In this document: positions 55,279-63,669 of the stretch, piece by piece
How positions within the stretch are numbered: position 1 is the stretch's first letter
How the letters are laid out: each line of letters opens with the position of its first letter
The notes under the pieces: model-generated
Told to the model about the DNA's origin: nothing
Databases searched by the model: none
The model's input: only the letters and a program-made list of their open reading frames with translations
Source of the DNA: Rosistilla carotiformis
GTDB taxonomy: Bacteria; Planctomycetota; Planctomycetia; Pirellulales; Pirellulaceae
Reading direction: 5' to 3'
Assembly (NCBI RefSeq): GCF_007753095.1
Contig: NZ_CP036348.1
Location: forward strand, 1,798,001 to 1,862,000
DNA: 64,000 nt
Position numbers and translations under genes: made by a program

Positions 55279-55806
55279 CTACTCGCCCGCGGTAACCGTT
55301 GGGACGACCCAAACCTTCAGGTCGACTTCGACTTCCGAATGCAGGTGCACCTTGACGGTGTACAGTCCCAATTCCTTCAGCGGACCTTGCAGGCGGATTT
55401 GGTCGTCGGTCAATGTGAAACCAACTTCCTTCAGGGCTTCGACGATTTCGTGTTGCCCCACGCTGCCGTACAGGTGGCCTTCGTCGTTGGCATTGGCTTC
55501 GATCGTGATCGATTGTGTCGCGATCTGATCGGCGTATTGGCGCAGTTCGCTGAGCTTCTCCAATTCCAATTGGTGCAGCTTCTCGCGGTGCTTTTCAACC
55601 ATCCGTTTGTGGTGGTCGGTCGCGATCGTGGCCAAGCCTTGTGGCATCAGGTAGTTCATCGCGTAGCCACGACGGACTTCGACGATGTCGCCTTGGCGGC
55701 CGAGGTGTTCGACATTGTGGATCAGCAGCAGGCTGATGCCGCCGTTTTTGCCCTTGGGGAGACGCTTGTGGGCACGGTGCAGTTTCTGTTCGGTGGTTCT
55801 TGGCAT
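55279..55806 (-). CDS. rplI: 50S ribosomal protein bL9 with N-terminal extension
   Basis: bL9 binds 23S rRNA at the base of the L1 stalk. The core is clear: 'LLLIHNVEHLGRQGDIVEVR', 'RGYAMNYLMPQGLATIAT', then a long connecting helix and the C-terminal domain ('YGSVGQHEIVEAL'). The usual start (MKVILLxDV) corresponds to 'SLLLIHNV' at residue 25, so there is a basic extension of about 24 residues (MPRTTEQKLHRAHKRLPKGK...). No start codon exists near the canonical position (ATC there), so the extension is probably real. It is the last gene of the operon. Confidence 0.96.
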   Translation of the reverse strand: MPRTTEQKLHRAHKRLPKGKNGGISLLLIHNVEHLGRQGDIVEVRRGYAMNYLMPQGLATIATDHHKRMVEKHREKLHQLELEKLSELRQYADQIATQSITIEANANDEGHLYGSVGQHEIVEALKEVGFTLTDDQIRLQGPLKELGLYTVKVHLHSEVEVDLKVWVVPTVTAGE

Positions 55807-55907
55807 TTCAAGTGCTTTCGCAGTGAATCAATCGTATTAGTGAGGAATCCAAGTTCGCTCCTCGAACCTGGGCAATTTAATCAATCGAGGCTTCCGCCAG
55901 TGTTCCG

Positions 55908-56381
55908 TTAAAACGGAATGTTCGGATCGCTGAAATCGTCCCCGCCAGCCCTTTCGGCACTCGCCGGGTTGCTAGGGGCAGCGGAATGATGCGATGGCTC
56001 GTGGAACGAGTGTTCATCGCCGCCGACCTCGCGATGGCCGCCGCCGCTGCCGCCACCGGAGCCCAGCATTTGCATCCGATCGCAGACAACGCGCAGCTTG
56101 CTTCGTTTCTGCCCTTCGGTTTCCCAGGTATCTAGTTTTAATCGACCTTCGACCAGTACGGGCGATCCCTTGCTGAGATACTCGCTGGCAACCTCAGCCG
56201 TCCGTCCCCAGAGCGTGACGTCGACGAAGGTGGTTTCGTCGACCCATTCGCCCGTTTGTGACTTCCGACGGTCATTAACGGCAAGGCCGATATCGGTGAC
56301 CGCGGTGCCCCCTTGGGTGTACCGCAATTCAACGTCGCGCGTCATATTGCCAAGCAGTATCACACGATTGTAGCTTGCCAT
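55908..56381 (-). CDS. ssb: single-stranded DNA-binding protein
   Basis: The ATG at 56381 begins the standard '[20 protein letters not shown]' N-terminus; the longer frame adds 8 residues. The OB fold is complete ('[20 protein letters not shown]', '[20 protein letters not shown]', '[13 protein letters not shown]'), followed by a Gly/Ser/His-rich linker and the acidic tip '[10 protein letters not shown]', which recruits partner proteins. It lies between rpsF (35 bp) and rplI (101 bp); the rpsR gene often found between ssb and rplI is absent. Confidence 0.97.
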   Translation of the reverse strand: MASYNRVILLGNMTRDVELRYTQGGTAVTDIGLAVNDRRKSQTGEWVDETTFVDVTLWGRTAEVASEYLSKGSPVLVEGRLKLDTWETEGQKRSKLRVVCDRMQMLGSGGGSGGGHREVGGDEHSFHEPSHHSAAPSNPASAERAGGDDFSDPNIPF

Positions 56382-56416
56382 GGTTTGTCTCGCATTCCGG
56401 CTCAAATAAGCTGGGC

Positions 56417-56821
56417 TTAGGTTGCGGCGACTTCCGCCGATTCAACTTCCGCCGATTCTTCGCCACTGTCGTCGGTCGAGATCGATTCGCCACGGGCGTG
56501 GGCGACCATTGGTTCGATCAATCGCTTGTCAAGTTTCAGCGACATGTGACGAACGATCGATTCGCTCAATTGGCAGGCACGATTCAGATCGGTCAGCTTG
56601 GACCCTTCCATTTCGAAGTAGGCCAACCAATAGGTGCCCTTGAAGTGGCCGTCGATTGGGTAAGCGAGTTTCTGTTCGGCCCACAAGCGGCTGACCAGAA
56701 CCTTGCCACCGACCTCTTCGATCATCGTGGCGACAGACTGCCCCACGCCATTGGGATCGCGAGCGTAATGATTGCTGTCAAGAATGAACAATGTTTCGTA
56801 AGTGCTGATGTGGGTGACCAC
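56417..56821 (-). CDS. rpsF: 30S ribosomal protein bS6
   Basis: bS6 pairs with bS18 in the 30S platform. The sequence reads '[20 protein letters not shown]', then '[20 protein letters not shown]', '[20 protein letters not shown]' and '[15 protein letters not shown]'. There is no ATG: the frame opens with TTG at 56824 followed by GTG at 56821. AGGAG at 56829-56833 is 4 bases from TTG and 7 from GTG, so GTG at 56821 is chosen. A Glu/Ser/Ala-rich tail of about 25 residues extends the C-terminus. Confidence 0.95.
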   Translation of the reverse strand: MVTHISTYETLFILDSNHYARDPNGVGQSVATMIEEVGGKVLVSRLWAEQKLAYPIDGHFKGTYWLAYFEMEGSKLTDLNRACQLSESIVRHMSLKLDKRLIEPMVAHARGESISTDDSGEESAEVESAEVAAT

Positions 56822-56859
56822 CAAGTTTCTCCTAGGATCTAGCGATACGCGCGTAAGGT

Positions 56860-57438
56860 TTATTGATTGTCGAGTTCAGTGCCGTTGTAGGCGTTCATAC
56901 AAAAGGCAATGTCGTGCCTGACAAAATCGGCCGCTGCCTTAGCGGCACGATCGGTCCCCCGTTCCACGTCGACCTCTTCGTCGGAGCGGAACTTGCTGAG
57001 CACGTAATCGGGTATATTCCAGCTAGCGGGCGGAGGTCCAATGCCGACTCGCAAGCGCGGCACCTGATCGGTGCCAAGCAGGCGGATGATGTCGGCCAGC
57101 CCTTTTTGGCCGCCGCTGGAACCTTTTGCTCTGACTCGAAGTTTGCCTAAAGCCAAATTAAAGTCGTCGCAAATGACCAACACATCGGCGGGATCTATTT
57201 TGTAAAAGCTGGCCGCCTTGCGGACGCTGCTGCCACTGGCGTTCATGTACGTGCTAGGGCACAACACGATCACTTTAGTGCCAGCGATCTGGCCTTCAGC
57301 AACTTCGCCCTCGAACCGGATCTTCGTTTCCGAAGCTCCGGCATGTTGGGCAAACTTGGCCGCCGCCATGAACCCGATGTTGTGCCGCGTTTGGGCATAA
57401 CGAGGACCAGGATTTCCCAGCCCGACAATCAGTTTCAT
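56860..57438 (-). CDS. pth: peptidyl-tRNA hydrolase
   Basis: Pth releases tRNA from prematurely dropped peptidyl-tRNA. All signatures are present: 'MKLIVGLGNPGPRYAQTRHN' with the catalytic His (about H20), 'LCPSTYMNASGSSV' with the substrate Asn, 'LVICDDFNLALGKLRVRAKG' with the Asp, and 'GSSGGQKGLADIIRLLGTDQ'. The 192-residue length is normal. It is encoded 24 bp after rplY, the common bacterial rplY-pth order, and 38 bp before rpsF. Confidence 0.98.
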   Translation of the reverse strand: MKLIVGLGNPGPRYAQTRHNIGFMAAAKFAQHAGASETKIRFEGEVAEGQIAGTKVIVLCPSTYMNASGSSVRKAASFYKIDPADVLVICDDFNLALGKLRVRAKGSSGGQKGLADIIRLLGTDQVPRLRVGIGPPPASWNIPDYVLSKFRSDEEVDVERGTDRAAKAAADFVRHDIAFCMNAYNGTELDNQ

Positions 57439-57462
57439 GGCAATTCTAACAAATCCTAACCG

Positions 57463-58077
57463 TTATTCGTCTTCGTTCTTCGCGCCGATGACTTCAGGCT
57501 CCGAGGTGCCTTCGGCCTCCGCGTCGGTTCCCTTATCGCCAGCAGGTGCGTTCATTTGAACGACAACCGCCGTCGGGTCGGTGACCAATGTCGCCCCTTC
57601 GGGCAGTTCGATATCGGCTGCGGTCTTCGATTGACCGACGTCGAGATCATTTATGTTCAATTCAACATGCTCAGGGATCTTGATCGCAGGAACCAAGATG
57701 TCCACCGAGTGCAAAATTTCATTCATCACGCCGTGGTGGTTCAGACCAATCGCCACGCCGTGCAGTTTGACAGCGATTGTGACGGTGACCTTTTCAGTCA
57801 ACGAAACGCGCACCAAGTCCATGTGAAGGACTTCGATTCCCAATGGATCCCATTGGACATCTTTAACCAACACGTGGTCGCTTGCCGCACCGGCCAGTTG
57901 GACGTGCTTGCTGTGATGACGCATCAGAAGTTCGACTTCTTTGCGGCAAACCGATACATGTTGGTTTTCACCACCGTGGCCGTAAACGACCGCTGGGATG
58001 CTGCCAGCGTCGCGCAATTTTCGCGTCGCAGCGGTTCCCATGTTCTCGCGAACCTCAACGTTCAATACGTCGGACAT
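57463..58077 (-). CDS. rplY: 50S ribosomal protein bL25 (general stress protein CTC form)
   Basis: bL25 binds 5S rRNA. The N-terminal 5S-binding domain reads 'LNVEVRENMGTAATRKLRDA' and 'GSIPAVVYGHGGENQHVSV'. The longer C-terminal CTC domain follows ('SLTEKVTVTIAVKLHGVAIG', 'HSVDILVPAIKIPEHVELNI', 'GATLVTDPTAVVVQM'), then an acidic tail. The TTAGGA Shine-Dalgarno lies about 10 bases upstream of the ATG. It is the first gene of the five-gene operon and is divergent from the GroES-like gene. Confidence 0.96.
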   Translation of the reverse strand: MSDVLNVEVRENMGTAATRKLRDAGSIPAVVYGHGGENQHVSVCRKEVELLMRHHSKHVQLAGAASDHVLVKDVQWDPLGIEVLHMDLVRVSLTEKVTVTIAVKLHGVAIGLNHHGVMNEILHSVDILVPAIKIPEHVELNINDLDVGQSKTAADIELPEGATLVTDPTAVVVQMNAPAGDKGTDAEAEGTSEPEVIGAKNEDE

Positions 58078-58356
58078 TGACTTTTCCTAATGCTATCCCT
58101 GTGATTTGGCTCGACATATCGCTAGCGTCTGCGGGCAGATTCCTGCGCGGCGACGGCCTTGATGTGATTTAGAATCGACTAGTATTGCGAGTTTCCTGAT
58201 TATTGCAAGCCCAACCGTTGAGCTTTCGCTAGTCAGCACGGGGAATGTGGCTTGCCGATTCCCAATCGGACCGTTAAACATGACTCGGATCGCACCGGAC
58301 ATTTGGGGTGCGCAACGCAAAACATAGCCCGACGGCAGCCGATTGTAGGATCTTTG

Positions 58357-58689
58357 ATGGCGAAAAAGCGACCGCAGACCTTTGAATACGTCGAACCGAT
58401 CGGCCCCCGCGTGTTGGTCCGGAAGGATGAACCCAAACGCGAGACCAAAGGTGGGATCGCGCTCCCCGATGCCGCCGAAATTCCAACAATCACCGGACGA
58501 ATCGTGACCATTAGCGCAATGGTCGAACAGGATGACGAAATGCCGCTTCGGCAGTACGACAAGATTCTGTTCCATCCCAAGGATGCGATTCCGGTCGACT
58601 TTGAGTCCGACAACCAGTTGTTCGTCGTTCCGGTCGAAGACGTCGTCGCGGTTTTTCGCCGCAAAGATCCGAACGAACCGGTTGAGTAG
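58357..58689 (+). CDS. groS: GroES-like co-chaperonin (Cpn10)
   Basis: The ATG at 58357 with AGGA at 58347-58350 is chosen; the frame continues upstream to 58252 without family similarity. The 110-residue product has the Cpn10 layout: 'FEYVEPIGPRVLVRKDEPKR', a mobile-loop region 'ETKGGIALPDAAEIPTITGR' and the C-terminal 'YDKILFHPKDAIPVDFESDN' and 'LFVVPVEDVVAVF'. No groEL gene follows, so this is a stand-alone paralogue. Planctomycetes often carry several chaperonin genes. Confidence 0.88.
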   Translation: MAKKRPQTFEYVEPIGPRVLVRKDEPKRETKGGIALPDAAEIPTITGRIVTISAMVEQDDEMPLRQYDKILFHPKDAIPVDFESDNQLFVVPVEDVVAVFRRKDPNEPVE

Positions 58690-58708
58690 CCTGATTGCGC
58701 CGCGCGAC

Positions 58709-59206
58709 TCACGCTTCGAAATCGCCGACGGCCAGCCAGCGTTGAACAATCTCTTCGACCTCGGCTCCATCAAGGGTTTCGTGAGCCAGTAGATTGTCGA
58801 CAACCGTGGCCAGTGCGGCCCAGCAATCGTCGCGTGCCAGGGTCTTGTAGGCCCGCGACGTGATCTTTTCGAGATAGGCCAATCGTTGGCGTGGATCCCG
58901 AAAGCGAGGTGCCGCGGCCTCCCACGCCAGCTCCCAATCACTGGCCCATTCACTGATCAAGCCCGGATGGAATGGTTCTTCGGTGTGGATCATCTCGGCT
59001 GCCGGACCTGCCAAAGCCACCAGGGCGAGCCGTTCGGCGAACTCACGTGAATCGTATTTTCCCGCTGGCCACTGGATCTGAATATCGGCGTGCCGCTGGG
59101 GACCATCGTCCCAATCGGGGTCGATCGTTACCGAAAGAATGCGGGCACCAACGAGCATCGCCATCATGGCATGCCCCGCTTCGTGGTAGGCGGAGACTTC
59201 ACACAT
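58709..59206 (-). CDS. stand-alone FtsH-type M41 peptidase-domain protein
   Basis: The ATG at 59206 gives 'MCEVSAYHEAGHAMMAMLVG', in which HEAGH is the zinc site of FtsH-family M41 peptidases. The following 'ERLALVALAGPAAEMI' matches the FtsH 'xxIxVxLGGRAAEEx' segment, and 'EWASDWELAWEAA' can provide the third ligand Asp (equivalent of the FtsH 'NDIxxAT' region). No AAA+ domain or membrane helix is present (166 aa). The function is unknown; it could act alone or with a partner ATPase. It starts 16 bp after the ECF sigma stop, so the two are probably co-transcribed. Confidence 0.8.
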   Translation of the reverse strand: MCEVSAYHEAGHAMMAMLVGARILSVTIDPDWDDGPQRHADIQIQWPAGKYDSREFAERLALVALAGPAAEMIHTEEPFHPGLISEWASDWELAWEAAAPRFRDPRQRLAYLEKITSRAYKTLARDDCWAALATVVDNLLAHETLDGAEVEEIVQRWLAVGDFEA

Positions 59207-59222
59207 GAACAGAAGTGTGCAC

Positions 59223-59789
59223 TTATTCGGTTGCCATGGCAACACGCAGCTTTTCGATTGCCCGCATGTAAAGTTTGCTGGACGCTTTTTCGGAGAGTTC
59301 CAGGTAGGAACTGACCTGCTTGTTGTTGAGTGCCTGGAAATGTCGCAGCTCGATCACCAAGCGGTAGCGATACGGCAGCCGGTTCAAGGCGCCCCCCAGG
59401 CGGCGATTGGTCTCTTTTTTTGCAAAGCACTGACTGGGGGAAGATTGGTCGGAATTGACACTTTGCAAAGCCGCGCCGTCGTGTTCACGGCGGGCGTCCC
59501 GCTTCTTGGCCAACAGATGATGATGATTGGTTTCAAAGGCCTTCATCTTCGCAAGGTAGAACAGCCATTGCCGCACCGGCATCGGTTGTTCATTGAGGTA
59601 ACGTTCAACCCGCTTGCTGGCATCAATGAATGTGCTTTGCACGATATCCGAGGCATCGACTCGGCGGCGGATCCGAACATCCAGATGCCTTTCGATCATC
59701 TGTTTGATCTCAGGCCTCAACTCACTGAACATCCGTACGATCGCAATCGTTTCTCGCTCCAGCGTTCGATCCGAAAATAGCGGTTTCAT
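59223..59789 (-). CDS. ECF-type RNA polymerase sigma factor, planctomycete type
   Basis: Region sigma2 is visible as 'IERHLDVRIRRRVDASDIVQ' and 'STFIDASKRVERYL', with the 'MPVRQWLFYLAKM' block typical of planctomycete ECF factors. Region sigma4 is 'LGGALNRLPYRYRLVIELRH' and 'NKQVSSYLELSEKASSKLYM', the helix-turn-helix that reads the -35 element. Length is 188 residues. No anti-sigma gene is adjacent. It is co-directional with the M41 peptidase gene and divergent from the polysaccharide operon, which it might control. Confidence 0.9.
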   Translation of the reverse strand: MKPLFSDRTLERETIAIVRMFSELRPEIKQMIERHLDVRIRRRVDASDIVQSTFIDASKRVERYLNEQPMPVRQWLFYLAKMKAFETNHHHLLAKKRDARREHDGAALQSVNSDQSSPSQCFAKKETNRRLGGALNRLPYRYRLVIELRHFQALNNKQVSSYLELSEKASSKLYMRAIEKLRVAMATE

Positions 59790-59946
59790 CGAATGTCCTT
59801 GCGGCTTGTCGAAGAAGAAAAATTCTGAAAATGATTGGCGACAGCGTTCCCGCTCTCACGGACTAATCTTGTAACCAGCTTGAACAGGCGTACCGTACGT
59901 TCAAGCGAATTCCGGCTCATGTGCGAAATTTTGAGCCCCCGCTGAC

Positions 59947-60699
59947 ATGCATGACCCACAAAAAAAAATGCGAAGTGATGAGAGCTGCGTTCTAGAACGA
60001 CCTCTGCAGACAGCGGAGGCCCCGCTGGCGCGACGAGGTTTTCGCGGCGGAGAGTTCGTCGGACTTCTCGCCGCGGCGGAGCTGCCTACGCGGCTTGGAA
60101 CGCCCCTTTGGAAACGCAGTTGCGACATTGTCGGATCGTTGTTTTTGCTTAGTGTTTTATGGCCTTTTCTGCTTGGAATCGCGCTCTACATCCGGCTTGT
60201 TTCGAAGGGGCCTGCCCTGTTCCTGCAACGCCGCGTTGGTGAAGGGGGACAGCATTTTAACATCATCAAATTTCGCACGATGGATGTGCGCCCCGAAGCG
60301 ACGGCGGAGCATCGAAAATATGTCGAGCGACTGACTTCACAAGACACCCCAATCGAAAAGCCTGATCATGTGAACAGGTTGATTCGTGGTGGGGATTTTT
60401 TGCGACGAAATTCGATCGACGAACTGCCCCAGCTGTTCAACGTTCTGATGGGAACGATGAGTCTGGTGGGCCCGAGGCCCGACCTGCTGGAGCTGGAAGA
60501 CTACCAAGCGTGGCAGTTGCGTCGCTTCGAAGTGCTGCCTGGAATGACCGGACTGTGGCAGGTCAGTGGTAAGAACCGCTTGACGTTTCGCGAGATGATC
60601 CAGCTGGACATTCAATACGTGGAAGCCCGTTCGTTTGCTTTGGACCTGCGAATATTGTTGAAAACCTTCGCCGTCGTCGTTCAGCAGGACAACGACTGA
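59947..60699 (+). CDS. undecaprenyl-phosphate sugar phosphotransferase (bacterial sugar transferase family)
   Basis: The enzyme starts a polysaccharide repeat by moving a sugar-1-phosphate to undecaprenyl phosphate. The family signature is complete: 'RSCDIVGSLFLLSVLWPFLL' (re-entrant membrane helix), 'KGPALFLQRRVGEGGQHFNI', 'IKFRTMDV', 'RNSIDELPQLFNVLMGTMSL', 'VGPRPDLLE' and 'LPGMTGLWQVSGKNRLTFRE'. It is the short, monotopic form without the multi-pass N-terminus. It opens the rightward polysaccharide operon. Confidence 0.95.
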   Translation: MHDPQKKMRSDESCVLERPLQTAEAPLARRGFRGGEFVGLLAAAELPTRLGTPLWKRSCDIVGSLFLLSVLWPFLLGIALYIRLVSKGPALFLQRRVGEGGQHFNIIKFRTMDVRPEATAEHRKYVERLTSQDTPIEKPDHVNRLIRGGDFLRRNSIDELPQLFNVLMGTMSLVGPRPDLLELEDYQAWQLRRFEVLPGMTGLWQVSGKNRLTFREMIQLDIQYVEARSFALDLRILLKTFAVVVQQDND

Positions 60700-60779
60700 A
60701 TTTAATTTCCCGCCAGCCCAGGTTGCGGACGCTGACCCAAGGTCAGGCTTTTCTAAATTATCACCAAGAGCTTACTTCT

Positions 60780-61814
60780 ATGATTCGTGTTGGTATTGTC
60801 GGCCTCGGCTATTGGGGGCCCAATCTGGTCCGTTGTTTTTCGGATATCGACGGCGCCAAAGTGACGGCCGTCTGTGACCAAAGTCGCGACAACCTGTGCC
60901 GCATCACCGACCACTTCCGTGGCGTTACCCCGTTTGAGAGCTTCCAAGAGATGCTCGATCGCGATGTGATCGATGCCGTTGTGATCGCGACCCCCACGGC
61001 AACTCACTTTCAACTGGCCAGCGACGCCCTCAAGCACGGCTTGCACGTATTTGTCGAGAAGCCGTTGGCGAAGACGTCCGACGAATGCCGCAAGCTGATC
61101 GAGCTGGCCGAGCAGCACAACCGCACGCTGTTTGTAGGGCACGTCTTCCTGCATAGCGCTCCGGTCATGAAGCTCCGCGAGATCATCGCCTCGGGCGAAC
61201 TGGGGAACATCAATTACATCAGCAGTCGCCGACTGAACCTGGGCCCCGTCCGGACCGACGTCAGCGCCCTCTACGACCTCGCGCCGCACGATATTTCGAT
61301 GATGCTGTACCTGTTGGATCAGCAACCCGAAACCGTCACCTGCAGCGGTTTCGATCGGCTCAACCCCGGAATCCACGACGTCTGCAATGTCTCGATGAAG
61401 TTCGCCGGCAATCGGATGGGAATGATCCACGTCAGCTGGTTGGACCCGCGTAAGGAGCGCGTCTTGACTGTCGTTGGCGACAAAAAGATGGCGATCTACG
61501 ACGATTTGGAGCAGGAGAAGATCAAGATTTTCGACAAGGGAATCGATACGCCGCCCCCCGCCAGCGGCGACTTCGCCGATTTCCAAATGTCCTACCGCTA
61601 CGGCGGCAGTTACAGCCCATTTGTTCAAGAACGCGAGCCGCTGAAGGCGGAATGCTCCGATTTCATCCGCTGCATCGTCGACGACGCGGTGCCGCTGACC
61701 GATGGCGTCAACGGTTTGCAGGTCGTCGAGGTTCTCGAAGCGGCGCACCATTCGTTGCATCAGGGAGGCCAACCGGTCGATCTGGTCGCTGCCCGATCGC
61801 TTGCGACTTCTTAA
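60780..61814 (+). CDS. Gfo/Idh/MocA oxidoreductase, WlbA-like UDP-sugar 3-dehydrogenase
   Basis: The ATG at 60780 starts the Rossmann fold directly ('MIRVGIVGLGYWGPNLVRCF'); the longer frame is rejected. 'GLHVFVEKPLAKTSDECRKL' contains the conserved EKP Lys, and 'YDLAPHDISMMLYLL' the catalytic His region. The pattern 'GYWGPNLVRxF...VGHVFLHSAPVMKLREI' is that of WlbA/WbpB-type enzymes, which oxidise the 3-position of UDP-GlcNAc(A). The next two genes encode the acetyltransferase and aminotransferase of the same pathway, which supports the assignment. Confidence 0.88.
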   Translation: MIRVGIVGLGYWGPNLVRCFSDIDGAKVTAVCDQSRDNLCRITDHFRGVTPFESFQEMLDRDVIDAVVIATPTATHFQLASDALKHGLHVFVEKPLAKTSDECRKLIELAEQHNRTLFVGHVFLHSAPVMKLREIIASGELGNINYISSRRLNLGPVRTDVSALYDLAPHDISMMLYLLDQQPETVTCSGFDRLNPGIHDVCNVSMKFAGNRMGMIHVSWLDPRKERVLTVVGDKKMAIYDDLEQEKIKIFDKGIDTPPPASGDFADFQMSYRYGGSYSPFVQEREPLKAECSDFIRCIVDDAVPLTDGVNGLQVVEVLEAAHHSLHQGGQPVDLVAARSLATS

Positions 61815-61870
61815 TCGACGATCATTGGTGTTGTATCGACTCATCCTAACCTCATCGGAAAAGTGATCTC

Positions 61871-62449
61871 ATGCACCATGCCACTGCAATCGTTGAAACC
61901 GACACCATCGGCCCCGAAACCAATGTTTGGGCTTATGCCCACGTGATGCCTGGCGCGATCGTCGGAAACCGAGTTAACATCGGTGATCATGCGTTCGTCG
62001 AAGGGGGCGCAGTCATTGGTGACAACGTGACGCTCAAGAACAGCGTTTGTGTCTGGGAAGGGATCACAATCGAAGACGATTGTTTCATCGGCCCAGCCGT
62101 CACGTTTACCAACGATCGCAATCCCCGTTCGCCACGCATGGACGCTGCCACAGAGCGTTACGCCGAACGGGAAAACTGGTTGGCCAAGACCGTTGTTCGC
62201 CGTGGCTGTTCGATCGGCGCGGCGTCGACGATTTGCCCCGGGTTGGACCTGGGAACCTTTGCGATGATCGCCGCTGGCAGCGTGGTCACTCGCGATGTTC
62301 CCGCGTTTGCGTTGGTGATGGGATCGCCCGCCCGACGCGTCGCCGATGTCTGCAGTTGCGGTCAGCGTTTGCCTGGCAAGTTCGACGATTGCGATTGCGA
62401 AACCTGTGGCGAAACGGCAACCCAACGCGTTCAACGCGGATTCAAATAG
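61871..62449 (+). CDS. left-handed beta-helix N-acetyltransferase, WlbB/WbpD-like
   Basis: Hexapeptide repeats run through most of the protein ('VIGDNVTLKNSVCVWEGITI', 'EDDCFIGPAVTFTNDRNPRS'), with 'GAASTICPGLDLGTFAMIAA' and 'GSVVTRDVPAFALVMGSPAR' near the C-terminus. These are typical of WlbB/WbpD, which acetylates the 3-amino group formed in the diacetamido-sugar pathway. A GGAAAAG Shine-Dalgarno precedes the ATG. The C-terminus adds an unusual Cys-rich tail (CSCGQRLPGKFDDCDCETCG) that may bind a metal. Confidence 0.9.
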   Translation: MHHATAIVETDTIGPETNVWAYAHVMPGAIVGNRVNIGDHAFVEGGAVIGDNVTLKNSVCVWEGITIEDDCFIGPAVTFTNDRNPRSPRMDAATERYAERENWLAKTVVRRGCSIGAASTICPGLDLGTFAMIAAGSVVTRDVPAFALVMGSPARRVADVCSCGQRLPGKFDDCDCETCGETATQRVQRGFK

Positions 62450-62520
62450 TACCAACAGTTGGCTGGGCCAAACCAACCGAAACCTAAACCATTCCTCGTC
62501 TCCAAGATGCACACAACAAC

Positions 62521-63654
62521 ATGATCCGCCAACTCGATACCGATCTCGAAATCAGCTCGATCCCGCTCGTCGATCTGGCCACCCAATCGCGTCAGATCAA
62601 AGAAGACGTTTTGCGGCGGATGTCCGATGTGATCGATTCGGCTCGCTACATCCTAGGACAAGAGGTTCAGGAGTTCGAAGAGCAATTCGCCGCCTATTGC
62701 GGTGTCGATCATTGCGTCGGTTTGGCTAATGGAACCGACGCCCTGCACATGGCGCTGCGAGCTCTCGACGTCGGCGAAGGTGACGAAGTCATCACCGCCG
62801 GCAATTCGTTTGCCGCGACGGCCTTTGCGATCGCCTACTCCGGCGCTCAAGCGGTTTTTGTCGACATCGATCCGGTCGACTTCAACATCGATCCCAATCG
62901 GATCGAAGCTGCGATCACGCCGCGGACTAAAGCGATCATCCCCGTCCATCTGTACGGTCAACCGGCGCAGATGGCTGCGATTCGCGAGATCGCCGACCGA
63001 CATGGCCTGAAGATCATCGAAGACGCCGCCCAGGCGCATGGTGCCGAGAGCAACGGTCAACGCTGCGGATCGTTTGGCGACATCGGATGTTTCAGTTTTT
63101 ATCCCGGCAAAAATCTGGGAGCCTTCGGCGACGCGGGAGCGGCGGTCACCAACGATCCCGAATTGGCAGAGCGGTTGCGGTTGCTGCGAAACTACGGCCA
63201 AAAGGTCAAGAATCGCCACGATTGCTTGGGTTACAACTGCCGCATGGACACGTTGCAGGCGTGCGTGCTGCTTTCGAAAATGCAGCATATCGAGGACTGG
63301 ACCAACAGCCGCCGGCAGGTTGCGGCTTGGTACGGCGAGGCTCTTGCTGGCACCGATCTGCAGTTGCCGGTGGAGCGAGACGACGCCCGTCACGTCTACC
63401 ATCTGTACGTCGTTCGGCATCCGCAACGCGACGCGATCATCGAGTCGCTGGCTGCGAAGAATATCTTCTGCGGAGTCCATTATCCGCATCCGTTGGCGAC
63501 TGCCCAACCATTCCAGGATGCCAAAACGTTCCCGGAAGGTTTGCCAGTCTGCACAAGTGCTGCCTCCGCAATTTTGTCGTTGCCGATGTATCCCGAGATG
63601 ACACATCAGCATGTGTCGATGGTTGCCAAGGCTTTGGTTGATTTTGGGTGCTAG
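62521..63654 (+). CDS. DegT/DnrJ/EryC1 aminotransferase, WlbC/WbpE-like
   Basis: PLP-dependent sugar aminotransferase. Family blocks are 'IPLVDLATQSRQIKEDV', 'CVGLANGTDALHMALRALDV', 'GDEVITAGNSFAATAFAIAY', 'KAIIPVHLYGQPAQM', 'EDAAQAHGAESNGQRCGSFG' and 'CFSFYPGKNLGAFGDAGA', the last with the Schiff-base Lys. It would aminate the 3-keto sugar made by the upstream oxidoreductase. The C-terminal 'GVHYPHPLATAQPFQD' is usual for this class. It lies 71 bp after the acetyltransferase gene. Confidence 0.94.
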   Translation: MIRQLDTDLEISSIPLVDLATQSRQIKEDVLRRMSDVIDSARYILGQEVQEFEEQFAAYCGVDHCVGLANGTDALHMALRALDVGEGDEVITAGNSFAATAFAIAYSGAQAVFVDIDPVDFNIDPNRIEAAITPRTKAIIPVHLYGQPAQMAAIREIADRHGLKIIEDAAQAHGAESNGQRCGSFGDIGCFSFYPGKNLGAFGDAGAAVTNDPELAERLRLLRNYGQKVKNRHDCLGYNCRMDTLQACVLLSKMQHIEDWTNSRRQVAAWYGEALAGTDLQLPVERDDARHVYHLYVVRHPQRDAIIESLAAKNIFCGVHYPHPLATAQPFQDAKTFPEGLPVCTSAASAILSLPMYPEMTHQHVSMVAKALVDFGC

Positions 63655-63669
63655 ACCGAGAACCGACGA

